Assembly: GCF_021917145.1 (NCBI RefSeq)
Contig: NW_025813735.1
Span: 62,001 to 126,000 of the forward strand
DNA length: 64,000 bases
Direction of reading: 5' to 3'
Source of the DNA: Hypomesus transpacificus
Lineage: Eukaryota; Chordata; Actinopteri; Osmeriformes; Osmeridae
This document shows, one piece after another, positions 1-12,500 of this stretch. Position 1 is the stretch's first letter. Each line of letters begins with the position of its first letter. The position numbers were made by a program, and so were the translations under genes. A model generated the notes under the pieces. The model was not told the DNA's origin. It saw only the letters and a list, made by a program, of their open reading frames with translations, and did not search any database.

Positions 1-3000
1 GCGGGCCATGGCCTGGCTGCTGTCCCAGCTGGGCTGGACCTGGGTGGGCTTGTTGTCTGGGGACGATGACTACGGGAAGTACGGGGTCCAAATGCTGCTG
101 CAGGAGCTGAGGGGCTTTGGAGTGTGTGTCTCCTACTCTGAGGTCATCCCCAAGGTATTCTACAAAAGTCTGTGTCTGTTCATCCATTGGTATAAGCTTT
201 CCTCTTTCTCTCTTTCACACTCTCTCTCCCTCTCTGAGGTCCCCAAAGTACTGTCTGAAGACCTGACTAATTGTTTTCGTGTCGGTATCTGTTTCTGTGT
301 TTTTGATTTTGTACATTCTTCTCTCTCTTCTCTCTTTCCTCTTTCTCTCACTTCTCTTCAGTTTCACTTCTCTTCTCTCTCTCTAATCATCCTTTTCTCC
401 TCCCCTAAGGTCCATTCCCAGAGCAGGATCAGTCGGGTGGTTGACACCATCAAGAGGTCTTCTGCCACGGTTGTGGTGGTGTTTGCCAGCTCCCAGGACG
501 CACAGGTGAGTCTTGTCAGTTCAAGTCTTTCTCAAATACTCACAATTAATTCCACTTGCAGCTTTATCTTGTATTGTTGCTATATGCATCGGAAGAATAT
601 CGTAGGGCAGAGATGCCCGATGCCTATATTTGATGTGGCCCTGATATCTGCCATTGTCACATCTTCACAGAGACTGCCAGGTGTATGTAGCACTTACCTG
701 AGGTCCACATACAACATTCTGTAAAAGACAGATCTGTCAATTTCTCTGCCAGAAAAAAGCAACTTCCTTTATCCTGTTTTTTATTCTACAGTTTCTTTTA
801 AAAGAAGTGGTGCGTCAGAACATCACAGACAAGCAGTGGATCGCAACTGAGGGCTGGGTCACCTTCACCAGCCTCTCGGTCCCCCAGAACCTCCCCTCGC
901 TAGCCGGCACCATCGGGTTTGCCCTCCGGAGGGCCCCTATCCCTGGGCTGGGAGCCTTCCTGACCCAGCTGAGGCCAGGCGGGCCCTCGCCCCATCACGA
1001 TCCCTTCCTCAGGGAATTGTGGGAAGATCTGTTTGGGTGTTCTTTGGAGGCCAGTCAGGGCACTGCTCGGCTGTGTTCAGGGTCAGAGGTCATAGGTCAG
1101 TGTTGTCTGTTACAGGATAAAAACGACTGTGTTGATCGTCACGAAATGAAGCATAGCATTGTCATACTTTTTGTCATATTGACCGTCACTGTTAACCATG
1201 TTTTTGTGTAATTCTGTGATCGTTTTAAACCCAGTGGAGGGGGAGAGTATGTACGCAGACGTGTCACAGCTGAGGGCCACCTATAACGTGTACAAGGCAG
1301 TGTACGCCATCGCGCACGCTCTGCATGGCATGCTGGCCTGCCCTCCTGGAGACCAGTGTCCCAACCTCCAGCGCTTGCAGCCCAAAGACGTGAGCTGACC
1401 TTTAACATCATACTGACTAAGGATTTAGAAACACGTAATGAAAGGGATTATTCTTTAAGGGATTATCGGTCCAAATTATTCAATCCTATTTTATTCAGAT
1501 CTATTTTCATGATTAACAACCAAATACTGTAAAATGGGAGTTGCTCTGTTACAGATTGTTCAGTACCTGAGAGGTGTGAACTTCACCACACATGTGGGTG
1601 ATCCCGTCCACTTTGACCAGAATGGAGATCCACCTGCTTCCTATGACATCATCAACTGGCACGTGACCCCACAGGGTGGGGTGGAGTTTGCCACCGTCGG
1701 ACATTTTGTGTCATCTGATGGATCGGGGGGTCAGTTTCATCTGGAAATCGAGAGAGTGATGTGGGGTGCTGGGAGTGGACGTGAGGTAAGACTCAAGGAA
1801 ATACAAATGTATGCAAAGGGGAGGGTGCAGTGGTATTTTTTAACATTTTGATAGTATTTTGTATTTTAGGAGTATATTGTCCACTAAATATTTGCAAGAG
1901 TAAAAACTTATGCAAGGATACTTGATCATCTCTTTACTAATGATCCCGGGATTTGTGAAGCTAGCAGAGCTAATTATAACAGGATATACTATTCTAGCAT
2001 TGCTAATGATGGTACATCAATTATGCTGACATTCCTAACAATGCCAGTTTACTGTATATGATGCTAGCACTGCTAATGATGCTAGGATATGCTATGCTAG
2101 AATTGCTAATGATGTGCAGATATGCTCCTCTAGCATGCTAATGATGCCAAGACACTCCCCCAGGTGCCCGTGTCTGTGTGCAGCACTCCCTGCCCCCCTG
2201 GCACCTGGAAGGCGGCACAGAAGGGCCGACCAATCTGCTGCTTCGACTGTCTGCCCTGCTCAGAGGGGGAGGTCAGCAGAGAGACAGGTACCTGGGATTG
2301 ACTGGGATTCTAATTCTAGATTCCAATTCTGATACTGACTCTCTGATTCTAAGTGACTCTGATTCTGATCAGAACTGAGCTCTTCTCCCGACTCTGGCCA
2401 TTTAGGAGGAAACAATAACAACAGAAAATGTTACAAATAAAAACACCATAGCTCTGCCATTAATATATATCAGTCGAGTCAGACAAATGCTACAGTGACT
2501 CCCTTCGACATGGTTTGACATGTGTAGTTTGGCCACAACCTACAAGCTAGTGCTAACTCGCCCTACTTTGGAGTAGTAAGCTAGAAAGTCAGCTAGAGCT
2601 AATTATATATATATAAATATACTACAATGTACATGTGCTACAGTATAAAGGTACACTATACAAAACGTATTACAACCGTATGAACGATCGTGTGACGTTG
2701 ACCCACCTGAAAGAATAATGAAAGTAGAGTCGGCTGGTCGCTAGTGGCTTCTCAGGTTAGATGTTAACCGCCAACTGAGGAACGCTGATGCAGCGCGAGG
2801 CCACTGGTTTTAAAACCGCGGTGATCTCGTGCCCTTTGTAACTTTTTTAATATGTAAAAAATCTACATATAAGCAAGTGGCCAATTACATACATATCCTG
2901 TGTGCCACACTAATGATGTCAGTATGTAAGGTTAGCATTGCTAATGATGCCAGTACGTACTGTCTGATGCTAGCAATGCCAGGATTAGTGATGCTGGCAT

Positions 3001-4445
3001 TGCTATTGCTAACAATAACAGGATATATGATGCTAGCATTGCTATTAATGCTAGGATATGCTATTCTAGCATACTAATGACGCCAAGACACTCCCCCAGG
3101 TGCCCGTGTCTGTGTGCAGCACTCCCTGCCCCCCTGGCACCTGGAAGGCGGCACAGAAGGGCCGACCAATCTGCTGCTTCGACTGTCTGCCCTGCTCAGA
3201 GGGGGAGGTCAGCAGAGAGACAGGTACCTGGGATTGACTGGGATTCTAATTCTAGATTCCAATTCTGATACTGACTCTCTGATTCTAAGTGACTCTGATT
3301 CTGATCAGAACTGAGCTCTTCTCCCGACTCTGGCCCTTCCCTCTCAGGGTCAGTGGAATGCAGTCGGTGTCCTGAGAGGTTCTGGTCCAGCCCAGACCAC
3401 ACTGAGTGCATCCCCCAGCAGGTGGACTTCCTGTCCCTCAGCGACAGCATGGGAATCGTCCTGTCCGTCATCTCTGTTGTCGGGGCAACATTAACAGCCG
3501 CAACCTTGATTACTTTTATTTGTCACCGACACACGCCACTGGTACAAGTATACTGCCGGATTTAAAACATTCTACACTGCTGTTACATCATTACATAATT
3601 GTAGTCTTACAAAATTAGGTTTCCTTTATAATGTTTTTGTAACTATTAATCTCTTTAGGTGCGGGCCAACAACTCAGAGTTGAGCTTCCTGCTTCTGCTG
3701 TCACTCAAGCTCTGTTTCCTGTGTGCGCTGGCGTTCATTGGTCAGCCCAGGCCTTGGTCCTGCATGCTGAGACACACCCTGTTTGGGATCAGCTTCGTGC
3801 TGTGCCTCTCCTGCCTGCTGAGCAGAACCGTGGTGGTTCTGGTGGCCTTCCGCTCCACCCTCCCTGGAGAGAACCTGATGCGGTACCTGGGTCCCAACCA
3901 GCAGAGGCTGGGCATCTCTCTCTGCACGCTGGTACAGGTGGGCCTCACAAATTTACAATGTAATGAACTACCAAGCAGTGGCTTCAGGGTTATAACTGAA
4001 GGCTTTCTGTTCCCAGGTGCTGATCTGTGTGTTGTGGCTGTCCCTGGCCCCCCCTTGGCCTACAGAGAGGGGCATCAGAGGAGACCACGGGCCCAAGATC
4101 TTGTTGGAGTGTGCTGTGGGCTCCATTGCAGGCTTCTCCCTGGTCCTGGGGTACATCGGCCTGCTGGCCTCCCTCTGCCTCCTCCTGGCCTTCCTGGCCA
4201 GGAAACTCCCAGACAACTTCAACGAGGCCAAGCTCATCACCTTCAGCATGCTGATCTTCTGCACCGTGTGGGTGGCGTTCGTCCCCGCTTATGTCAGCTC
4301 TCCAGGGAAGTTCACGGTTGCCGTGGAGATCTTTGCCATCCTGGCCTCCAGTTACGGACTTCTGGTCTGCATCTTCGCCCCAAAGTGTTACATCATCCTG
4401 CTGAGGCCTGAGAGGAACACCAAGAAACAGATGATGGCCAAATAA
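1..4445 (+). CDS. OlfC/V2R-like receptor gene A, 5' partial, duplicated exon 5
   Basis: Class C olfactory-type GPCR, cut at its 5' end by the window. Visible exons: <1-154, 410-505, 792-1095, 1235-1389 (ligand-binding domain, split by extra introns), 1555-1785, 2164-2287 and 3100-3223 (two copies of the cysteine-rich exon 5), 3348-3541, 3659-3937 and 4017-4445 (seven-helix domain, ending TAA). All junctions are GT-AG and phases agree if only one exon 5 copy is used. Motifs seen: [16 protein letters not shown] (hinge tyrosine of the class C pocket), VRANNSELS at TM3, [13 protein letters not shown], and the tail [16 protein letters not shown]. It is nearly identical to gene B downstream on the same strand, so it is a recent tandem duplicate. 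T1R taste receptor was considered, but the helix region is V2R-like. Expected product is a plasma-membrane chemoreceptor; the ligand cannot be read. Confidence 0.87.
2164..2287 (+). other. gene A exon 5, first copy
   Basis: 124-bp nine-cysteine linker exon (begins [15 protein letters not shown]), preceded by CCCCAG and followed by GTACCT. It matches the copy at 3100-3223 base for base, together with about 110 bp of following intron. The exon goes from phase 0 to phase 1, so including both copies would shift the frame by one base; a functional mRNA must use only one. Confidence 0.9.
3100..3223 (+). other. gene A exon 5, second copy
   Basis: Second identical copy of the cysteine-rich linker exon. 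Its downstream intron continues into the polypyrimidine tract and acceptor of exon 6 (CTCTCAG at 3341-3347), as in gene B, so this copy is in the ancestral position and the one at 2164 is probably the extra. Confidence 0.9.
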
Positions 4446-4582
4446 CATCAAGACCTTCAATACTTTGCTATAGCTTAGTGACCTCTCAGAGTTCCATGTG
4501 TTTTACATAATGGTGCAGTGATATATATTTTTCATTGTGACAGATTGTTAGCCTATTGATAAACCTTTTGTGGATCCTTTTG

Positions 4583-4765
4583 TCATCCCGCTGATGCCTG
4601 AGAGGAACACCAAGAAATAGATGATGGCCAAATAACATCAAGGCCTTCTAAATGATAATAATTTGCTATTGCTTTTAGTGATTTCATTGAGGTCTGTGAG
4701 AAATCTTCTAATGCTAAAATAAGTTAATGTTACCGGATGTTGTTCACAAAGCACATTTTGTTCTC
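4583..4765 (+). pseudogene. Relic of a receptor gene 3' end
   Basis: After the gene A stop there is a second, degenerate copy of a receptor C-terminus (PERNTKK followed by TAG where intact genes have CAG) plus about 130 bp resembling the 3' UTR of gene C (catcaaggccttct, gctattgcttttagtga, cattgaggtctgtga). It interrupts the A 3' UTR, which otherwise matches B on both sides. It is a leftover of a lost paralogue or a conversion scar; it encodes nothing useful. Confidence 0.75.
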
Positions 4766-4874
4766 ATATCTTACAATTCACCTTAAGGTCTTTTATTTTG
4801 TCAATAACGTCTAAATATTCTAGCTTGCTTTGTCCGAAAGATAGTGTGTTGTACATGCATAACTATTGAATAAT

Positions 4875-4880
4875 AATAAA
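4875..4880 (+). promoter_or_regulatory. Poly(A) signal of gene A
   Basis: AATAAA in the context TAATAATAAA followed by GTGTTTAGAAC, matching the site downstream of gene B. Confidence 0.6.
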
Positions 4881-6565
4881 AGACAGTGTTTAGAAACAAC
4901 TGTAGTTATTCTGACTATCCTTGTCTGTCTACAGTACACTGTAACATTTTTTATTATTATCATCTACGTATTACTTTTCACAATTTATTTTGATGCTTGT
5001 TGCTTGATGCTTGTTGAAAAAAAAAAAAAAACACAAAAATCAAAATATTTACTATATGGCAATGACAGTACGAGCGTTCTGATTGGCTAACGGGTAGTCA
5101 TGCCAGCCGTGTATTGACCTCATCGCCAGTCTGCGGTCTGATACGGATTATTGCTCTCCTCAGACGACATCTTCAAAATGAGCGATATCGATGAGTCAGC
5201 TGAGTTTTACTAACCAGACGATATTAAAGACATCAACAGCGACGAAGAAATGGTTAACTTTCTAAAAGAGTCTCTATTTGTGTTGAAGCCATTTTAGCAG
5301 AACCGTGATGTCTGCTTTCTATCAAAAGTAATTGGTTGCTAGGCAATACCTGAAACACAACGTGAGAAGACTTAAGAGCTAGCTACAATTAGCCTACCAG
5401 TTATTTTCATTTACAAAATGAAAAGAGATAAAAATGCCATATAATAAACAACTTACTAACCTCAAACTCCGGCCCCCGAGTCAGAAACGCTGCCCCTCCC
5501 TACCTCAGTTACGACTCACTAAATTCTAACAAATATATTTTTTAGACTGCTACACGGATGTTACATCATTGGAAAGCTACGATATTTGTGCTTGTACTTA
5601 TGGAAACCATTTCAAGATCAAGTCGCAACAGCAAGTATTACCAACATCTTTGTCCAGTCACAAATATGTAAACAAAGCAAAAGCAAACGACTAAAAAGTT
5701 CAGTGGTCCAGGTATGCAAAAGATCCCAACAAAAATTGTCTGGTGACATTCCTAAAGGTCCAAATTATCTAACCATGTCGAGTAGTTGTCCAAAAAATGA
5801 ACTATATCCACACATGGCCACGATCTTGTTGCTTCATTCTGCCATCGCCAATTAATTTTTGTTCAGTCTTTCACGCACTATCGCTCATAAGAGGAGTGCT
5901 TCGAGTATTTACAATTGGAGAAAGTCCAAATGGCCGCCACACTCTGCCCTTTCGATTGACACCTCGTTTGACCCAATAGGAGCTTCCATGCCCTGGTGAC
6001 AGCCTTCTAAAGCCAACTAGGTCTGTGCGTCCCCTACCCCTAATTCTTTGTTACTCTCGTACAACAATAGGAATCGTAAAAGAAGAGTAAGGCAATGTGG
6101 TTTCACAAGGCTACAAACCCACGTTATTACAATACGCTCACATGGCTTCTCCCCAATTACACCCCTTTCCCCCAGAATGCCCTGCCCTCCCTGTCTCAGC
6201 TGTATCTCACTGGGTGCCCCATGGTGGCCATGGATTATTTAGCCCCAGGCTAATTTCTTCCTATATCAGTGATACCCTGGCTGTCTCCTCTTTCTTCCTC
6301 TCCCCTTCTCTCAGGCAGGAGGATGCCCAGGAACATTTCTGTCTCCTCTGAGTTTCCCTCTCTTTCTGTATCGCTCTCTTTCTTATTAATCTGTTTACCA
6401 ATTAAAATGTTTTTTCAGGTGAAGTATAATTTCATGAACACAAAATAAATGTACAGTGAGAATAGATTGTTTTATCTTACTGTGTCTGATCACTGTCCAT
6501 CCTTTAAGTTGGTCTTCTTTTCTCAGCTCCATGTGATGGTTCTCCGTTGGTTCTCTCCCCAGGTG
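4881..6565. other. Intergenic A-B region
   Basis: AT-rich DNA with an A-run near 5017-5030 and no convincing exon. Around 6045-6165 lies a sequence related, in inverted orientation, to 14465-14600 downstream of gene B. A pyrimidine tract and CCCCAG just before 6563 could be the acceptor of a 5' untranslated intron of gene B. No clear TATA box was seen. Confidence 0.5.
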
Positions 6566-9500
6566 ATGTGGCTCTCTGGCTGGCTGTGGTTGCTGGCCTG
6601 CCTCCCTGGGCTGGTTCTGGGGCTGGCAGGAGGGGGGGGCTGCCGGCTGTTGGCTAAGCCTGTGTCCGGCAGTGTATATCGGGCAGGGGATGTGGTGATC
6701 GGGGGCCTGTTCCCCATCCATGTGGAAGCTCCAGAACCTGAGCTAGAGTTTAGGAGCAAGCGCAGCAATACGAACTGTACCATGTAAGTGGTTTGTAAAA
6801 GCAAATGTATAGAGTTGTTTTTAAAGTGTCATCTGTGAAATGATTCAATCTCCCTCTTTGCAGTTGTGCAAACCTAGGTCCTCTAACCCAGAACTCTTTT
6901 CTTCTCCTTTCCCTCCCTCTATCTTGTGTCCCTGCTCCAGTTTCTACCAGCGTGCATACCGCTGGCTCCAGACTATGATCTTTGCTGTGGAGGAGGTGAA
7001 CCGTAACCCTAGCCTCCTCCCTGGGCTCAGGCTGGGGTACCTGGCCTCAGACTCCTGCCTGGCCGAGGGCATAACCCTGGGGGCAGCCCTGGGCATGGTG
7101 ACCGGGCAGGAAGACTCCATATCAGGTACAGACTGTGGCACAACCCCCGAGGTGCCAGTCATCATCGGAGACACCAGCTCCTCCTCCTCCATCGTGGTGG
7201 CACAGACCCTGGGAGTGTTTACCCTGCCTATGGTAGGTTGGGAGGTTATTAATAAATATTCTTTCCACTTCCTTCCTTTTTTTGCGATGCTGTGCCCAAA
7301 TATGAGGGAGAACAACAGTTTTTCTATGTCTAAAGACTTCATCTTTGTGTGTCATGGCAAATTGTAATGGCTTTAATTATACTGTAATCATACTGATTTG
7401 CTTCCATTGCTGTGTCACCTGCGTTTAAATTGTTTCATGCATACGTGAATTTACCCTCTTTATTACCCTGTGTTAGCCCTGTGTATTTATTTGTATATCT
7501 TTTTTATCTTACCTACTATTACGCTGATATTTCCCCTCATAGATGAATATAGTACCTACCCACCTACCTACCTAAATTTAAATCAGATTCCTACTTTCCC
7601 TTTCCTTTGTCATTTTCTCTCTCTCTCTTCTTTCCCCTCAGGTGAGCTACTTTGCTTCCTGTGCGTGTTTGAGTGACAGTAGGAAGTACCCCTCCTTCTT
7701 CAGGACTGTTCCCAGCGATGCCTTCCAGGCGCGGGCCATGGCCTGGCTGCTGTCCCAGCTGGGCTGGACCTGGGTGGGCTTGTTGTCTGGGGACGATGAC
7801 TACGGGAAGTACGGGGTCCAAATGCTGCTGCAGGAGCTGAGGGGCTCTGGAGTGTGTGTCTCATACTCTGAGGTCATCCCAAAGGTATTCTAGACAAGTC
7901 TGTGTCTGTTTATCCATTGGTATAGGCTTTCTCTCTCTTTCTCTGAGGTCCCCAAAATACTTTCTGAAGACCTGCCTCATTGTTTTCGTGTCGGTATCTG
8001 TTTCTGTGTGTTTTTGATTTTGTATTTGTGTCTGCTGCTCTCTCTTTTTTCTCTCTCATTAGTCTCTCTGTCTCACTTCTCCTCAGTGTCTTTCTTTGTA
8101 ATCATAATTTTCCCGTCCCTTAAGGTCCATTCCCAGAGCAGGATCAGTCGGGTGGTTGACACCATCCAGAGGTCCTCTGCCACAGTTGTGGTGGTGTTTG
8201 CCAGCCCCCAGGATGCACAGGTGAGCCTCGTCAATACAGGTCTGTCTCCGATACTCATAATGTATTTGATTCCACTTGCAGCATTATCTTGTATTGTTGC
8301 CATGTATGCATTTGAAAAATATCTGGTCTATTTAGCACATGTTATGTGTACAGCAGGTTCCACATCTGTGGAAGAGAAACAGATGCAAACAGGCTCTAAC
8401 AGAATGTATATAAAATGTTAATTCATAAATGCTTAATATTTTTTTCATCTCTTAAAATCTCAGGTTAACATAGTATACACGTTACTAATGACCTGTTTGA
8501 TGCAGGGGATATCATGTTTTTGATTTACTGGAAACGTCAGATCGGTATTCCAGACAGTTGTCACTTCTCTCCTCCTGTTTGCCTGCAGGCTCTCATGAAG
8601 GAGGTGGTGCGTCAGAACATCACAGACAAGCAGTGGATCGCTAGCGAGGCCTGGGTCACCTTCACCAGCCTCTCGGTCCCCCAGAACCTCCCCTCGCTGG
8701 CCGGCACCATCGGGTTTGCCCTCCGGAGGGCCCCTATCCCTGGGCTGGGAGCCTTCCTGACCCAGCTGAGGCCAGGCGGGCCCTCGCCCCATCACGACCC
8801 CTTCCTCAGGGAATTGTGGGAAGATCTGTTTGAGTGTTCTTTGGAGGCCAGTCAGGGCACTGCTCGGCTGTGTTCAGGGTCAGAGGTCATAGGTCAGTGT
8901 TGTCTGTTACAAGAAAACTGTCTTGTTCATAACAATGAAGGTCTTGATTGACTCACTTTGACATGATTTTCATGTAAATCTGCTTGTTTCAATTTGTCAA
9001 ACCCAGTGGAGGGGGAGAGTATGTACGCAGACGTGTCACAGCTGAGGGGCACCTATAACGTGTACAAGGCAGTGTACGCCATCGCCCACGCTCTGCATGG
9101 CATGCTGGCCTGCCCTCCTGGAGACCAGTGTCCCAACCTCCAGCGCCTGCAGCCCAAAGACGTGAGCTGACCTTCAACATCATACTGAATAAGGATTTAG
9201 AAACATGTAATCAAAAGGATTATTTTTCTTTAAGGGATTATCAATCCAAATGATTAGAACCTATTTTATTCTGTTTATTATATCTATTTTCATGATTAGC
9301 AACCAAATACTATAAAATGGGCAGGGGTTGACATTAATTGTTTGGGCCACTTGTCCTTTGGGCAAGTTAGAGGAGGATCTGAAATGATAACTAGAGAGGG
9401 TACAATTTCTGTGGAAATTTCTGTGGAAATTGTGGGGTGTGCTCCTGTATTTTTGGACGCCCTTTGACTGGATTACACAAAAACTACCAGCCCGATTGTA

Positions 9501-12500
9501 TGTAACTTGGTGAAGGGGTGTCACCAATTTTTACAAAACACGAAAATGTAATAAAACCAGAAAATGTTTGGTGATAACAACATACCTTCATTTCTGGCAT
9601 TTTGTTATGTCGGTTTAAAACGGGGTTGTTAACTTTGACGATAGCGCGGCAATTCCCCCCTCAACTGGGCTGCATGAGTCTCCGACCATGGAATTGATCC
9701 AGTGATTGATACAGTAGATCAAATTCTTATCATCATATCTAGCATCGCCTAACAATAATTTCCGAAGTTGCTGATTTGAGGTTTTATATACAACTAAATA
9801 AGCACATAAAAAGCTGAACATTTTTATTTAGACTGTCTATGGTATGTATTTGTAGGAAAGTCAATTACTTTTTCGTGGCAGTTTAGAATTTAGTGAATAT
9901 AACGGCAAAAAACTGTCTTGTCACATCGCATGGTCGGAGACTCATGTCGGCTCCACATGGTCGGAGACCCATGCACTTGCTAACTCAGGTGGCCCGCCAG
10001 TTTCATGTGGGCATTAGTGATGGGAAGTTCGGTTCTTTTTACTGATTCGGTTCTTCGAATCTCGTTCAGTAAAATGAACGAATCTTTTTTCGAGTCATTT
10101 GTTCATTTCAGGGGGGGGGGGGGGGGGGGGGGGGGGGGTTGGGGGCTATACGTCCACTGCAAAGGACGTATAGCCCTTATACGTCCACTGTAGGTTAGTG
10201 CATGACATGTGCACCAGCAAATAATATTTCAAAATAAATTCCTGCATTAAAATAATGTATCATGAGTTTGTATGATTTGGTCATGTATTATCACACTAGC
10301 ATTTAATTATCACGTCAAACAATTACACTGCACTAAACTGTAAGTGTAAATGTAAAGTGAAAATAACAAAACCAGTCAGTATGATGACTTGAGCGAATAT
10401 CATTCATTCACGTCTTACTAAAACAGCGGCCACGCGAAAGGGAATAAGGAAACTGTTTCCTCTACTAAAAAATACAATGCGGGTCACGTGAAAAAAGGAT
10501 CCAAAGACTCGTAGAAAGACCGAGTCGGGGAAGGAACTAATCATTCGTTTCCTCTAGCTACAGAGCCTATGCAGGTCACGTGAAAAATGATCCAAAGACT
10601 CGTAGAAAGACCGAGTCGGGAAAGGAACGAATCGTTCGTTTCCTCTTGCTACAGCCTATACAGGTCACGTGAAAAATGATCCAAAGACTCGTAGAAAGAC
10701 CGAGTCGGGAAAGGAACGAATCGTTCGTTTCCTCTAGCTACAGAGCCTATGCAGGTCACGTGAAAAATGATCCAAAGACTCGTAGAAAGACCGAGTCGGG
10801 AAATGAACGAATCACTCGAAGGAGAGGACTCGTTACTCCCGAGTCCTTATAAGGATTCGTTCAAAATGAACGAATCGTTCACGAACGACACATCACTAGT
10901 GGGCATCCCAACATAAGTTAAGAGGGCTAACACACACAAGTATTATACAAGTTCAGACAAACCTACTCAGTTTCCAGTTTTGACACAAAATAGTGTCACT
11001 AGCATGTAAATTATAGCAAGATAGTCTCATGGTGGGTCGGCTATCTAGATGGTGGACGAAGGTTCGTACTTGCCTTGCATGTGATAGCCAAAGGTTATCC
11101 TAATGCTAACATTAACGTATTTTTTATGTAATTGAAAGAGGAATTATTTACTGTGCCGTCTCAGTTACACTCAGTTACACTATCAGAGCTCGGAAAGTAA
11201 AGTAGGCAAATGGCTAGTAGAACATAACATTTCATAATAATTTCTGTCAATCAAACAGCTTCAAGATCCATTGAAATGTTATATACAGCTAGCTAGCCTC
11301 GCTAACAACATTGGCTAACTCAACTTCGGTAGGCTATCCTCAGTATTGCAAGCTAGTTCAACTGATACTATATCTAAAATAATGTTGTAGACATTACAAT
11401 GGATTATGCCACTAAATGTGGCAAACTTGTCCAGTGGGGCAAGTCAATTTCTCCCAAAATAAATTTGTCCCGGACAAGCGGCCTTATGTCAAGCCTTGTA
11501 ATGGGAGTTGTTTGCTCTGTTACAGATTGTTCAGTACCTGAGAGGTGTGAACTTCACCACACATGTGGGTGATCCCGTCCACTTTGACCAGAATGGAGAT
11601 CCACCTGCTTCCTATGACATCATCAACTGGCACGTGACCCCACAGGGTGGGGTGGAGTTTGCCACCGTCGGACATTTTGTGTCATCTGATGGATCGGGGG
11701 GCCAGTTTCACCTGGAAATCGAGAGAGTGATGTGGGGTGCTGGGAGTGGACGTGAGGTAAGATTTTAAAAAAAAAATGAAAAACTGTGTGCAAAAATGAA
11801 GCAATACTATGCGGTAATTCAGGTGGTATTTTGTCAACTAAAATATCTGGAAGAGGTTACTGTTGAGTTGAAAGGTTATGACGTCACGTGGTTCTGTAAA
11901 TCAAATGATAGTGTTTGATAATATATTAAAACTTGTTTGTGTATTGTTGTGTATGGAAAAATGTGTTCAGATTTTTGGGAAAGTAATAATCAGAAATATC
12001 ACCAGTTGTCATCCTTGCTGTGAACGGCCTTTACACCCTGTGAGCTGTCTGGTTTCCTTGGAAACGATAAACTAACTGCTCGCCCCTGGCTTTAACCGTG
12101 TACATTTGACTACATTTAGGAGGAAACAATAACAACAGAAAATGTTACAAATAAAAACACCATAGCTCTGCCATTAATATATATCAGTCGAGTCAGACAA
12201 ATGCTACAGTGACTCCCTTCGACATGGTTTGACATGTGTAGTTTGGCCACAACCTACAAGCTAGTGCTAACTCGCCCTACTTTGGAGTAGTAAGCTAGAA
12301 AGTCAGCTAGAGCTAATTATATATATATAAATATACTACAATGTACATGTGCTACAGTATAAAGGTACACTATACAAAACGTATTACAACCGTATGAACG
12401 ATCGTGTGACGTTGACCCACCTGAAAGAATAATGAAAGTAGAGTCGGCTGGTCGCTAGTGGCTTCTCAGGTTAGATGTTAACCGCCAACTGAGGAACGCT

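Larger units (their letters stand above)
10015..10898. mobile_element. Non-autonomous hAT-like element (inner, nested)
   Basis: Begins TAGTGATG and ends CATCACTA, flanked by a perfect 8-bp direct repeat gtgggcat at 10007-10014 and 10899-10906, the hAT target-site hallmark. Inside are a G run, a 12-bp-stem palindrome and about four tandem copies of a roughly 91-bp unit. No protein coding was seen. Confidence 0.85.
9322..11498. mobile_element. hAT-like element in a gene B intron (outer)
   Basis: Insertion absent from the matching intron of gene A, where the flank reads straight through (CTGTAAAATGGGAGTTG). Ends form imperfect terminal inverted repeats (CAGGGGTTGACATTAA on the left, CAAGGCTTGACATAAG on the right complement). 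Flanks aaaatggg and gtaatggg look like a decayed 8-bp target duplication. No transposase frame was found, so it is non-autonomous. It contains a second element at 10015-10898. Confidence 0.65.
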
